A stretch of 64,000 nucleotides of DNA. Origin: Rostratula benghalensis. Its lineage: Eukaryota; Chordata; Aves; Charadriiformes; Rostratulidae. Made by a program: the position numbers and the translations under genes. The notes beneath the pieces were generated by a model, which did not search any database, was not told where the DNA came from, and worked only from the letters and a program-made list of their open reading frames with translations. Shown here piece by piece: positions 39,039-52,378 of the stretch. How positions within the stretch are numbered: position 1 is the first letter of the stretch; each line of letters starts with the position of its first letter. The stretch spans positions 585,534 to 649,533 of the forward strand of contig VXAI01000245.1 in NCBI GenBank assembly GCA_013399305.1. The letters run 5' to 3'.

Positions 39039-42000
39039 GGTAAAGGGCACATGCCGCAAGGATGTCCCCAGTGCTGAGGTCTGCATTCTCTCATCCACAT
39101 TGGTACCAGCACCACCAGCTGCCAAACAGACCACAAGCTTCCCAGGACAACGGGGGGTGGCAAAGCAAGCAACAAAGAAGGACGAGCCCATAGTGCCCGC
39201 TCTTGCCAGGGAACCTGCTTCTGAAGGATGCAAAAAAAACCCGCTTCTGCCATCAGCAAAATCAAACTTGGTGTTTTCCTTTTTCGTTCCTCAAGCCTAA
39301 TGGCTCCTAAAGCACTTCAAATTAAAGTTTTTTGGGGGAGGGAGAGGGGAAAGAAAAAATTCCTTCCGAAGCAAAGACTTGGACCATCACGATTCTGAGT
39401 AAATGTTTATGGCCAAGCTATAAAGTGCTGGTAATGGAAATGCTGATGGCCCTTTAGCTACAATGGTCCCAGCTGGGCCCTCTGATAATAAATTACATGA
39501 AATGGGGAATAAACAGGACTTTCTGATTCACCAGGGCTATGTGCTACAGAATGGTAAAAACAAGTTGGATTTTCAGCACTACCTCCTGGTGGGTTTTTTT
39601 TCCCCAGTTTCTATTTTGGCCCAATGTTGGGCTAGAAGGTTTTAAATGAGTGGTGGCTGTGTGTTAAGATTTTATACTGCGAATATTTCAACATATATGA
39701 ATCTTTAATCCACCACCGCTCAGCTTAGCTCAGGAAATCTGAAAATTATCGTGTAGCGACTATATAGCTTTCGTAGAAACATTGTTATGTGATGCACCAG
39801 CAAAATAACAAGCTAAAATTTGTCTCGGTGCTGGCTGCGCATTTGCAATCAATTTAGCTTTGTACAAATGCAAAACTGTTCCCCTTGGGAATGTGCTAGA
39901 TATCAGGGTTTTTTTCCAGTGCCTGTGGAACACTCTAAAGGGATCAAAAGTGACCCAAACGAGCATGCATCTGAAAGTTTCGCTGTGCTGCCTATTAAAA
40001 TGTTCCCAATTTAAAATACTTCTGGCAAAACAAGTAAAAATTCTTTAATACCCTTAGCATAAACTGGAAAAAAATGGGGACCATCCCATTTTGGAGCAGT
40101 GAATTCACAAGGTTACCCGGGGAAGAGCCCAGCACAGTCAGGCACCAGCGCTCAGCCATGAGCATCTCTACTGCACAGCATATGCTAATGAGCTTCATTA
40201 TTTAATAATAAACAGCAACATTTAATTAGTGCAACCATTACTATGCATAAAATACTTTAATTACACTGACGGCTGGTGGAAAGAAGCCAGTCTGGGGTGA
40301 CGTTGAGCGGGAGGCTCAGCGCTCATCTGTGCGCTGAAGCGTGGCCACCACCAAAGACAAAGACGGGGCTTTGCTTTTGGTGCCTTCTCTCACAGGTTAA
40401 TTATACACTGAAACTGCTTCATGTTGGGGTTTAATTGGCAGAAAGGGAGGGGGAAGTCCAGATTTCTTCTTGCTTGTGTCGCTGGTTTTGGGTGAGGGTG
40501 GGCATCATTGGTGGCCGGCTCCAGCTGCGCTCATACGAGCATCCAAGCGTGCGAGGTGACAGCAGAAAGCCCCTCTCTGTGCCACCATGGGATGGTGCAG
40601 AGAAACCAGGGTTTGGAGGAAATGAATGAAGAGTTTTTGTGCATAAAATGTTGAGACTGACATTTCACCTGTATTTTCAGGATATCACAACAATTTCAAG
40701 TTATTTCCTGCCTTACTCCAGACTAAACCATTCAGGCAATTAGCAAAGGTCCATGCAAAACAAAGAAACAAACAAAATAAACCAAAAAGAATCCCCAAAA
40801 GTAGTTACAGTGACAACCATTATTTTAAAACGTACCAGGCAATGACAATCGGTGGGTCAGTCTCCAATTAACCAGCAGCTGCTGTAGAAGCTGACCAAGG
40901 CTGGCCTGCAGCTTCTCTGCAAACCATCCATATCGTTCCCAGTTCCTTCCTCCTTCCTGGCACCTTTTCTCCTCCAAAATGCATCTTCAGACCTGCTTCC
41001 ATTTTTGGCCACGCTTTCCTTAGCCTCTGCAGGGCAGGACATGGGGGTCTCCACCAGCACAGGGCCATGCTGAGCCAGGCAGCGGCATGGCTCCAGCCTT
41101 CTTCTCCTCCAGCATCCCTTGCCCAAATGGTCGCTCCCCATCCCCCAGCTCAGGAGGTGTCTAAGTGAGGGATTTGCAGCTTTCCAGAGTGGTCCATCTG
41201 CTGGGGCTCTTCCAGGAGGAGAACATGTGAATCCACATAAATAATACCTTGTGTCATCACCGGTGGAGGCATTAGTCCTTGGTACCCACATGGCAGATGG
41301 GCTGGAGGAGTCTCATCAGCATCCTCAGCATTGCCAAGCGGCTAAGTGGCTGCATGTGTTGTCACTACACGGGAGAGTAATTTTGGGACACTATGTGTCA
41401 CCGGTTGGAAAAGCAATGAAGCAATCAAACTGGAGTGAAATTGCATCTCACTCTTTATCCCTGGCTGGGTAAACTGAGACAGGATGTGCACCCCGGGATG
41501 GAACCCACCAGAAACCACCACTTGGGTTTGCCTTCACTCCGGAGCCCGTGCTTGCACATCCACCTGCCCCAAAACTGGCTGCCCCCCCAAACTCAGGAGG
41601 ATGCTTTAGCAAGCAGGAGTGAAAACTATCTTCCAGCTTTGCCAATGTTAGATTTCGCTCAGGAATTTTTTAGAAATGTTTTTATCAGTTAATCATATCT
41701 TTCATGGTTAATTTTATTTGTTACATTGCTTTTCTCAAGACAGTATTTTGAAATTGCTGAAAATTTTTATTTTAGCCTTTTCTAAAGGAGAAATAGTCAT
41801 TTAAAGAAAGAAAAACCCACACCCCAAACCAACCGAAACCACATTTAGCAATAACATTCATGTGAAAAAACAGATGATGATGAAAACACTTGAAAGCAAT
41901 TGATTTTTTTTAACTTTCTGTTATGAGTCAGGGACATTTCAAGACCTTAAAATTGTTCATGAAAGAGAAAACTGGCACCTGCCCAACTCCCTTATAATGT

Positions 42001-43389
42001 TGGTGTATAGAAATGGGGCATACTGTGAGATGTGTCTGTGATAGCCATGGCCCAACATGCCAGGTCCAAAGGTACCCCACCACTGTGTGCTGAGCGTGGT
42101 GGGCACCGAGGTCTGTAGGTTTCTATAGTACTTCCCACATATCCAGAGTGCCAAAAGAGGACCCACCATCCCTTCTGGTTCCTGACTGGATGGAGACTGT
42201 GGAGGGGAGGACACAGATTGCACATCGTTGTTGCATACCCATTAATTACACACAGCTTTTGGTGTCCAGGCTGCACATCTGGGCACAAAGATGCGACTTC
42301 ATGGGAGTCACCGTCAGTGGCCGTACTGGGAGTGGAGCAGCAGCAGCAACCACCTCCTGCTCCTCCAGCCCAGGAGGGGAGGCAGGGCTGCCAAAACCAG
42401 GCTAGCATCCCAGAAATGGGAATTTGCCCATGCAAGCTGGCCACGCTTGCCCCATCTCTCTCTCTATTCGGCTGCAGGACCAGATCTGCAGAGCAGAGAG
42501 CTCAAAATAAGAGGCTGTGTCTGTGCCCATATGACCTCTGAGGAAAGAGCACGTGTAGCTCAAGTTTCTTCAAAGGCTTCTCTGCTCTCATGGTTGCATT
42601 TGGCTGCCCAAGTCGCTTGACAAAGGGACACATTGAAATGATGCTGAAAGAAAGTCTGTTGTCAGTTGCCACGTCAGTTGCAAAAACATTACAATAAATT
42701 AAAAATGTCTGGGCTTATAAGAAATTCATATTTTGCAAGTTTGAAAACTTCACTTTCTTGCGGAGCGTGTTTTCTTCCTGGAACTTTGTGCCTCTGCCTT
42801 TATTCATCAGAAACATTTTAGTCTTAATTTAACATTATTCTGTTGCTGCTTTGTGGATGAGAAACACATTGCGCTCTCCCCAGCTTGCATCTGCCGCGAA
42901 AACAAAAAGAGGATATTCTGCACCTGTCTCTGCTTCACCACCAGCTGAAACGAAATGCGATTCAACAGTCGCTAAACAAAGTGCAAGCAATGACTCAGTA
43001 TGGAAATAAGACTTATTTCTTTTTAACTCTATTATGTGACAGCACAAGAGAGCAGGCATGATTTCTTGTACGGTGGTGTGTGTATATATATATATATGGC
43101 GTGCCTATTTCAAAATCTTCTTCCAATGCTTTCTCAACAACTCTGAGACAAAAGGAAAAAATACTGTATTTCTCTCCTGCGCATGATACTGATGCACATC
43201 TGCTCTGTTAGCTATTTACATTTTTTAAACTTTAACTAGGCATGGTTAGAATACAAGAAAATGGAACAAAAATAGAGGAAATGTCTCAAGCCCCAGACTG
43301 GAGCCAACCTGCACTTGAAATCTCCCAGTTTCCACCACTGTTTAATAAAAATTTGTTTAATAGACCCCCCCAGAGGGGTGCCTTCCACA
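39039..43389. other. Gene-free interval
   Basis: No gene supported. Pieces around 40.2-40.3 kb are AT-rich with TAATTA/ATTA motifs and no repeat signature. Frames at 40.9-41.3 and 42.0-42.6 kb reach 150 codons on both strands but have no recognised motifs. Confidence 0.5.
43083..43097. repeat. (TA)n microsatellite
   Basis: About seven TA dinucleotides, seen directly. Confidence 0.85.
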
Positions 43390-43522
43390 GAGACTGTGAA
43401 GTCTCCGTTCCTGGAGGTTGTCAAGACTGGGCTGAGCAAAGCTCCAACTGACCTGGGCTGGCACTGGGGATGCTGGACTGGATGAGTCCCACAGGCCCCT
43501 TCCAGTCAACATTGCTCTGATT
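43390..43522 (+). mobile_element. CR1 LINE 3' fragment, sense, diverged
   Basis: It contains the CR1 tail pattern: GTGAAGTCTCCGTTCCTGG, AGGTTGTCAAGACTGGGCTG, GGACTGGATGAGTCCCAC and CCCCTTCCAGTCAACATTG. The normal terminal ATTCTATGATT repeats are eroded to GCTCTGATTTTGATTT. It is older and more diverged than the other copies. Confidence 0.75.
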
Positions 43523-46500
43523 TTGATTTCCTGCTGCTGCTAGTATTAATAAGGTCGAATTAAAACCATTGCTAAATGTGCAGGTTATAAATGCCATGGC
43601 CTTTGTGTGCTGCTGAAGGTTTACAATCTACAAAATCCCATCTGCATTGCAGATGGGGTATGCTGAAGTGGCCTGGCCACTTAACTCTAATTGCAGGTTG
43701 GAGCTTTAGGCTTTAGAAAGCCAAGGTTAATTTGCTTACAATAACCAGATGATGGTGTTGCCTGTTATTATCCATGTTGTAAGCGTGTTTCAATGTTCCA
43801 TTCAAAGGGGGGAGCCTGATGAGTGGGGCACTCTCCAGACATGCGGAATGAGTTTCTGCCTAAGAATATATGCAGGAAAAAAAAACAAGTCAAGTGAAAA
43901 GTATTCCATTCCATCAAACAACAGACAGAGGAAGAGTGGAAGAAGCTAAGAAGTATGTGGATACAGCAAACAGGTGTGAGAGAAGCATGGTGTGAAGTAC
44001 CTAGGTGCTTTTGCATCTTCGTTCGTCTCTGCTATGGAGCTTTCAATGGAAAACGACCCTACTTTAGGAAAAAAAACTGTAGGGTGGAAAGAGACACTAC
44101 TGGAAGAACAATTGATTGTGAGCAAAGACCAAGCAGGACACAAGTAGGGAAGACAGTGAGGAGAAGAGAGGGCAGATGAGGATCGTCTACTACAGATTGT
44201 GGTGTTGGGGTTGATGATGTAGGTGGGAAGCCTGCAGAACTGAGTGAGTCCGACTGTTTTTGAGGAAAGCAACCACTGGGCTGGGTGAAGGCTGTCTAGA
44301 GGGCCATGCAGGTCCCCAGGGCCTGATGGAAGAGTAGCAGAGATGCTCAGGGGCCCTCCCTGCTCTGTTGGACTCCATATGTTTTGAAGAAGAAGCTGCT
44401 GGGAGATCAACTTGCCTCCTGTCTACTCATCAGGCTTTTTTTGATTAGAAAAGTCCAGGGTTCTGCTGCTTTGTCCATCCTCCAGGCAGAACTTTCAGTG
44501 CCGGAGAGCTGAAGCACTGGGCTGAATTTTCACTTCTGATTAACTTCAACAGCATCTTATCCTCATTTAATACCTATGTTTTGCCTTAACCATTCATATC
44601 TTCTCCTTGACTTCAGTCTCACAGGGGAACTTTCTCAGGTGCTGTTTAGGAGTCACAAATGCTGTGTTAGAGCCATTGAGTATGTACAGTTATAGAAGTA
44701 TGTACAGTTATAGACTGCATACAGTTACAGCAGGAACTGCACCTATACATACGAGATGTCCACTACCTGTGGAATGAAGATGGGTACAACACATTGAAAT
44801 AATACTTCTGGAAACAATTCAACTCTGAGAATGCTGAGGCAAGAACTACGGAAACTTTAAAAAACTGCTGAAACTTCTGCAGCAAACTTACTGATATCTG
44901 TTGTTCACTAGGATTTATATGTTCACTAACTTTCAACACAAGTTTGGTTTTCAAGTCTTTCATCTGTTACCTGTCTTAAGCAAAATCCATTTCATTAAAG
45001 TGAATAAACCTGATACATTCCCAACTGCAGTAAATACGACAAATTATTTTTTGTTTGATTGCATAATGTAGTTACTTTAAAAGTGCTAATTGCTTCTTTT
45101 GGAAAAAGTGCCTGAAGGTCCCCATTCCAGCACAGAACAAGCGGACTGCGTAGGGTGCTATCAAGATTGTTTATCTTCCCTGCTCCTCTATTCTTAACAT
45201 CCTCCAGTTATTCTGAAACCTGGCAGGCTCTGTACACAAAAAAAAAAAAAAAAAAGGGTAAATTATTTAAAAACTAGCCCTTTCAGGGTTGTGCTAAGTG
45301 TAAAATAGCAAGCAAAAGAGTCTTTTTACTGCACAGTTACACCATCCTGGTTTGGAAAGCCATGGAAAGCCTTTCCAACTTGCTGTCCTTGCTCACAGGT
45401 CATCTTCATCCCCCAGAGAGGCACTGACATGATTATTTCTCTTCCCATTTGCACAACATCAGACTTAAATGCAGAAACATCCCCCTTGTGAAGAATATAG
45501 TTTGAAGGCAAAAAGGCAACGAAGGTCTAAGGACCTAGCTTTGCTGAGCTCTACACCATGTCTTCCAAACAGGAGAGGAGAAAAAGGATTGCTTCTGGAA
45601 CCCAGTATCCCAAATTCATGTTGGAGTCGCATCTCATAAGGTCTTAACTGCCTGTCAAAAATTAAATGCATGTAAAAATGTTCTTCGTGGCCCACAGAAT
45701 GATGTACTTTAATAATCATGCTTTACAACAGTGGCTGCTCTTCTTTTGGAGCTTCTTGCCCACCATTCCATCTGAAAGGCACCAACAGCCAGCACGTCCA
45801 AAGCTTTCTACAGGTCATGGATTTATTGCTCTCCTAACATCTTGGAAATAGCATTGCTCATTGAGGAGTGATGTTCATTCATAAGCAAAATGATTGCACT
45901 CACTTGCCCTAATTTTGTGAAGCAAAATAATACTGGGATGTTCCTGGAGGACAGTCCCATAAAATCCAAATGCCACAGTTTACCTCTCAGAGACAGGCTC
46001 TTCCAATCCAGACGGCACACTGGATCTGTAAAATACCCTTGCCTTTCATTACAAATGGCTTTCAGTCATTACAAAGGGAAGTGAAATTCACTCTGAAGTA
46101 TCTTTGTGACAGGAAAGTTCATCTTGAGCCGCTGGCTTTTTTTGAAGGGGAAATAATATGTGTATTTTAAGTCAAAATGAGGACATGGAAATCGCCCTGG
46201 ACTTTCCAACAAAGAAGACCAGGGAAAGGTCTTCAATGTTTTCCAGCCTGTATGAAGCAGCCATTGAAGCAAACTGTCCCAGAAGTCCCTGCTTTGGAGA
46301 CCACTCAGCCCTGAAGGACTTGCATCAGGGTATATTTCTTCACACTGCAAGGAGAGAAAATGCTAAAATAAGAAAACCCACATTAATGGCTTCCAGTCTG
46401 GTGGCCAGGCCATGGACCATGGTGACAGGTCATGCACCCAGACCTCCCCACAGAGCAGATGGGCAGCAAGCAGAGACAGTCACCCCTGGTGAGACCCCAT

Positions 46501-46765
46501 GTTGCATTCATACGGGAAAAGGCTGGGTTGAACGGAGGGCAGTGTGTGGGGGGTGTGGTACAAGGACTGTGTATCCTGACCAAATTCTAGTGACACTCAA
46601 TAACAAAAGGTGAATTTCTTTTACATATGGGGAAAAATGCTGGAAGGCAACTCCAGCCACTACATCACCGCAGGTCTGCCTCCAGGGCAATAACCTGTGT
46701 TTCCCCGGGATGTGCACACATCTGGCGGGCACATCTGCAGGCCGTTTAAAAGTGTATATATTGAA
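43523..46765. other. Gene-free interval
   Basis: No gene supported. It contains the 18-bp tandem repeat at 44.68 kb and an 18-base A tract at 45238-45255. Frames at 43.9-44.4 kb (up to 154 codons) have no known domain. Confidence 0.55.
44679..44731. repeat. 18-bp tandem repeat, about 2.8 copies
   Basis: Two identical units AGTATGTACAGTTATAGA (44679-44696 and 44697-44714) are followed by a diverged partial third unit (TGCATACAGTTACAG). The period is 18. Confidence 0.88.
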
Positions 46766-47150
46766 TAATAGAATCATAGAATGGTTAGAATTGGAAGAAA
46801 CCATGAAGATCATCCAGTTCCACCACCCTGCCCTGGGTAGGGGCACCTCCCACCAGACCAGGTTGCTCCAAGCCCAATCCAGCCTGGCCTTGAATACTGT
46901 CAGGGATGGAGCAGCCACAGATTCTCTGGGCAACCTGTTCCAGCGTCTCACCAACCTCACAGGAAAGAATTTCTTTCTGGTATCTAATCTAAATCTCCCC
47001 TCTTTCACTTTAAAGCAATTACCCCTCATCCTATTGCTGCACCCCCTGATGAAGAGTCCCTCCCCATCTCTCCAGTAGCCCCCTTTAGGCACTCGAAAGG
47101 GCTCTAAGGTCTCCCTGGAGCCTTCTGTTCTCCAGGATGAACAACCCCCA
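46766..47150 (-). mobile_element. CR1 LINE 3' fragment, antisense
   Basis: It begins with the CR1 terminus TAGAATCATAGAATGGTTAG. On the minus strand it encodes the ORF2 tail [20 protein letters not shown] and [20 protein letters not shown], in a frame continuous with unrelated flanking DNA. It is nearly identical in wording to the 14.1 kb copy but extends about 25 bases further in the 5' direction of the element (CTCCAGGATGAACAACCCCC). It is inactive because only the tail is present. Confidence 0.95.
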
Positions 47151-49284
47151 GAGCTCTGCCCTGTGCACCCACTGAAGCCAGGTTGGTGACACGTGGGACA
47201 AATACAGTCTGTAGAACTCAGTGAAGGAAACAGGGACTGTACCCACTCAAGGGAGGACACGATGCCTCCATCACCCAGCGCCTTGCCATTGTGTTCCTCC
47301 CCATGAGCAGGGCATGCAGGTATGAGTCAGGATGAATCAACTCTTGCCAGCAGCAGAGGACAACTTGCTCTGATTACGACCTCACTGGCAGACGGCTGAA
47401 GGGCAGGCAGGCTGAGGAGCAGCACTCCCACATCCCAACTTTCTGCCACAGCAAGAATAGTTGGGCAGCAATTCCAGGAGAAGCAAAAGCCACGTGCACC
47501 CCTTGCTGCACGTTTGATCTGTAAAAGGTGTGACAGAGCCCCTGAAATTCATATTAACACCGGCCCCCTCCCCCCCGCCAGAAAGACTGTGCACCCAAAA
47601 AGATGCATACATCAAGGTACAAAATAAGCTCCAGGTGTATATTTTTATATATATATATATATATATATGTTACACAGCTGTAAGTAGACACTGGTGCAAA
47701 AATAAGTCATTGAAATGGAATGTAAATTGGAACTAGGCAGCTGAGGATGGAGAGCCCAAGCCTTGACCTGCCACGATGGTACCACCATCCCCTGCTGCCT
47801 CACCATGGCCTGAAATATTCATGTTTCACACACAGGTACAGCAAACATTGTATATTGGTGCCATGGCTCAGAGGAGGATTATAGCTGAGACCTGGGGGGA
47901 GGGAATTATTTTTTTTAAAATGTCCTCTGTTACAGTTTTAACGCAGCGTACATAGAAGTCAGTGGAGTTATGTTATTTCACATCATGTCAGGGTCTGAAG
48001 ATATTACTGGAAAACTTTTATTTATTCCTATGTCAACTCTCTCTCTTAGGAAATGCATATATTTGCAGCAACATAGCTAAATAAAGTAACTGATAGAAAA
48101 AGAACAGCAGGTTTCCAAGTAGCCCAGTACCAGGTACTTTTCTCCCATCCCCCTGGCTGGTAAATGCTCTCCTGCCCAGTGGCTGAAGTGACTCATGCCT
48201 TCGCCTGCATCTATTTTAAGGCACCAGAATACCCAGCTTCTGCCTGAGATGGGGAATGGTTTTCTGTGATGTAGATCATTTGTACCTGTCGGCTCCAGCC
48301 GCTTTCCTGTTTACTCTTGCTAATAAAACACCAACGTCAGGAGTGAGCTGTTCTGGTAACTTGGATTTCAACAGACGCACTCGATAGCACCTCTTTTTAC
48401 TCAGGTTTTCATCTGTTCTGTGCCTGCTGTACCTTTTTAGCCTCCTCCCCTTAAATAAAATCTGCCTTTAAAGCTGCTGGTGATCTTTTACAGTGGAAAC
48501 CACCGTGGCACTTGATGTTCTCTGTCAGCTTCTGCCGACCTTATGTCCCGTGCCCACACTCCCATGAACGTGTTTTCCCAGAGCCTATAGAAATAGCTTA
48601 TTCTGCATTACAAAACAGCACAGAAAAATACATATTAAATGGATAAAAATCTTTAAGGATGAGCTACAAGCCATTCATGCAGCCTCTGTATATTTAAAAA
48701 AAAAAAAAAAAAGCACAGATGGAAAGCAGCTCTGATCCTTTAATGAACCCCCAAAAGCACTGATGCAATGCAGCTCCCCCAGCAAACATTGCCTGTTAGA
48801 AGTTTCTTATCCTCCTTGCACCACTCCAGCACGCGGAGTATCATGAATAAATAGGAAACTTTTTCAATACTGTTTTGCAATGAGTTACAATGGCAAATCA
48901 CCAGGGGTTCAGCTCAAAACCGTGGCATTTACTCTGCTTTTTCTGTGCTTAATTTGTACCCGTCCAGGACAAAAAGCGGGCTGTGTACAACCAGTGAGGA
49001 GCAAAGCCGAGGAAGGTTTCAGAGAGAAATGGCTGGGAGCAAAGCACTGAGTTTGAATCTTGTCCAGAGCAGGCAAGGAACCCTGGCAGAACTGGGGAGA
49101 TGGTAGCTTAAAAAGGACAAACTCCAGCAAGCTGAAAGGCAGTGGGTGCCAGGTCCCAGAGGAGGGAGCAGGACCGTGTCTCCTTGAGCTGGGAGCCTCA
49201 CACATGCAGCCAGTGCCATTTTGGGGGCTACCAGGGGTGCAGCCCCACCAGCCATCAGCTGCACTAGAGATGATGCTTGTTGTT
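47151..49284. other. Gene-free interval
   Basis: No gene supported. It contains the TA microsatellite at 47.65 kb and a 17-base A tract at 48696-48712. Short frames have no known domains. Confidence 0.55.
47646..47668. repeat. (TA)n microsatellite
   Basis: About eleven uninterrupted TA dinucleotides, preceded by an imperfect T/AT stretch. Confidence 0.92.
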
Positions 49285-50187
49285 ACTCCTGTGCTTTTTA
49301 ACATCTTTGTCGGAGACATGGATAGTGGGATAGAGCACACCCTCAGCAAGTCTACAGACAACACCATGCTGTGTGGTGTGGTCGACACACTGGAGGGAAG
49401 GAATGCTATCCAGAATGACCTAGACAGGCTTGAGAGGTGGGCTAGTGCAAACTTCATGAAGTTCAACCAAGCCAAGTGTAGGGTACTGCACCTGGAACAT
49501 GGCAATCCCAAGCACAAATACAGGCTGGGAGAAGAATGACTGGAGAGCAGCCCTGAGGAGAAGGACTTGGGAGTGCTTGTGGATGAGAAGCTCAACATGA
49601 ACCAGCACTGCACACTGGCAGCTCAGAAAGCCAACCGCACCCTGGGCTGCACCAAAAGAAGCGTGGCCAGCAGGGAGAGGGAGGTGATCCTACCCCTCTA
49701 CTCTGCACTCATGAGATCCCACCTGGAGTACTTTGGAGCCCTCAGCACAGTAAGAACACAGAACTGGTGGAACAAGTCCAGCAGAGGGACAGGAAAACAA
49801 TCAGAGGGCTAGAGCTCCTTTGCTGTGAGGAAGGCTGAGAGAGTTGGGGTTGTTCAGCCTGGAGAAGAGAAGGCTCTGGGGAGACCTTTATAAAGGGCCT
49901 TCCTGTATCTGAAGGCAAGCCACAGGAGAGCAAGGGAGGGACTCATGATCAGGGAATGTAGTGATAGGGTGAGGGGTAATCATTTTAAATTGAACGATGG
50001 GAGGTTTAGCACAGGTTGCCCAGAGAAGCTGTGGATGTCCCATCCCTGGAGGTGTTCAAGGCCAGGCTGGAGGAGGCTTGGAGCAACTCGGTCTGGTGGG
50101 AGGTGTCCCTCCCCAGAGCAGGGGGTTTGCAACTCGGTGATCTTTAGAGCTCCCTTCCAACTCAAACCATTCTGTGGTTCTATGGTT
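49285..50187 (+). mobile_element. CR1 LINE 3' fragment with reverse-transcriptase remnant, sense
   Basis: At about 900 bp this is the longest CR1 copy. It begins inside ORF2: reading on gives [19 protein letters not shown], the palm region, then [19 protein letters not shown], up to a stop at 49537-49539. The catalytic [FY]ADD box is degraded: TDN stands where the metal-binding residues should be. Downstream parts of ORF2 ([33 protein letters not shown]) continue in a shifted frame. Near 50010 about 50 bases present in the 12.3 kb copy are missing. It ends ACCATTCTGTGGTTCTATGG. It is an inactive relic. Confidence 0.95.
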
Positions 50188-52357
50188 TTACGCTGCTCCA
50201 GCAAGAAGCATCCACATGTTGGGACAGATCACAGGGGCTCCAGGCCAAAAAAAAATCCCCCAAAGCTTGTGCAATTGAATGTCAGGGAACAGGAATACAA
50301 TTTTCTGAAGGAAATTCATAGTCAACTTTTTTTTTTCCCTCACTGTTAATCCAACCCAAAAAATTACTTACTCAGAATGAGTGAAAGGCTTTATTTAAGA
50401 CTTCTATTATTAATGGAAATGCTGTAGCGGTTGGCTACCCAGACTGCGTACAGTCTGACACAACTACCAAAGCAAACCTCATTTTCAGAGAACCAGACAG
50501 TGATCAGAATTACAAAGCCCAGAGGGGTTGCTTTGTCGCTAAAAGCAGAGTGAAGTAATGCATGTGAAGTTAATATTGCACCAAAACTTTAATTTAGGGG
50601 CCATTTAAAGCCTTGGCTAATATTGCGCACTCCCTGGGCAGCAGTGGCAGCTCTGCGCCCCGTTTCAAAGAAAAGCCACGGCAATGCCATTGTGTGTATG
50701 TCACACCACGGCCACTGCCCTGTCCCCGTGAGTGACTCACTCCCGAGCCTCCACGGGCTTCAGTAATGCAGATTGCTGGCAACACTATCAAACTGTCCTC
50801 TAGTCCCGTCTTCAAGCTTTAGAAATAGCAGTTAAGAACCAAATCATCCCCGGAGAAGCTATTATCTCCTCGTCTCATCATCTGATGCTAATATGAGATC
50901 CTGGCAGACCGTGATACACATCCGTTGTTTCCATTCAGAAGTGGTGTGACGGGAGGGTTGTGAGTACAATAAATTGTCACAGATCCAAAATCTGTTTTTC
51001 TCTCTCTCCATCGTGAGTACTTTGCCCTCCTGGCTGAGCAGAGACTGTAAATCAGTCCCACTGAAGAACTTCTTGCGTGTATGCTTGGATAAAAAAACAA
51101 TAAAGAATTCTGCGAACAAGCTCTGGTAAAGAGGAATTTCCAGTCTGAACTGCCCATCGAGCTGTTTGCAGGATGGTTTGATCCAGCCTGAGCCAAGCAG
51201 GGCGAGGCTGGTGCAAGCATCTGGTCCTCCTCGGATTCAGCACGTCCCCACCACTGCGTCGTCCCGGTGAAATCCCGAATTTGATTTATTCCCTTGATTT
51301 TACAAAGAAGCAGAAGGACTGGGAGAGGCTGTTAACATGCATATTTATGCCTTGCATTATTGCCCCTGGGAGCAACCCTCCCGTTACCGTAGGGCAACGC
51401 CCTTTTAAATGAAGAATTGCAAAACTCCAAATTTTGAACGTACACATTCTTATGAGATGTACGGATCGAGTAACTTGAAAAGAAATCATGGCCGTCAGTT
51501 TAGAAAATATCTAGTCAGCCTACTTGCTCTTAATACAAGATTTTATGAGTTTCACCTTACCTTAAACTAAAAATAAATCTTGCCACAAATTCAAGACCTG
51601 TTTTTTACCACTATAAATTGATGGGTGAAACGGCTGTTTCAAGACAGTTTAGGAAATTAAATCAAGCAAAAAATGTGCTTGCTAGTTATCAGTTTGAAAG
51701 GTGTGAGTTCATCCTTTATGTCAGTGGAGCTGTGGAGATTTTTGTTCCCTAAGAATTATAAAAATACATGTTCTTGCCACAGCCTCGCTCAAGAAAATGG
51801 TAAAAAAAAAATTAAAAAAAGAAAGTGCTTTGCGTGCTAAGATCCACACATAAAATGAAATGAAATGTTCAACAAGGAAGAAAGCAAGAACAAAGAAAAA
51901 TACCCTTATTCTGATTTTGTAATAAGTAATAAATGGATTTACTGAGGAACCACCAAGCGTCTTCCCTTGGGAATAACCATATCCAAGCTGCAGAGATGGG
52001 CATGCCTGGGAGCACACGGTGGGAAGGGACCTTCAGAGACCTCCTGCATATTAGTGGAGGCAGGCTCAGCCCTTGGATTCCTTGTCTCCAGGGGGACTTT
52101 ATTCTGTAGCATGGGCTTACAGAGCAGGGCAAAACTTCCCTGGTTTCAGGGCTTAATTGCACAAGAGGACCTTAGGGGACTCCACTCTCCATGTGTGTAT
52201 TTTTTCCCTTATCTGGAGCCTGAATTCAGTGCTCAGAAGATGATTATTCCACGACTCCTCTCACAACAGCATATTGTGCAGTTTTCTCCTGCAAAACTGC
52301 TCAGGCTCTGCTGGTGCATTCTTACAAAATGAATGGGAAAATGTTCATTGTTAATTT

Positions 52358-52378
52358 AAAAAAAAAAAAAAAAAAAAA
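52358..52378. repeat. Poly(A) tract, 21 bases
   Basis: An uninterrupted A run after TTAATTT. No gene copy or CR1 terminus is recognised beside it. Confidence 0.88.

Noticed and set aside
46508..47260. 250-codon minus-strand frame as a host gene
   Set aside because: Its central part is the CR1 ORF2 tail; the ends are unrelated flanking DNA.
52001..52100. GGGAAGGGACCTTCAGAGACC as an eroded CR1 end
   Set aside because: Only about 25 bases resemble CR1 wording, and no terminus or ORF2 tail follows.
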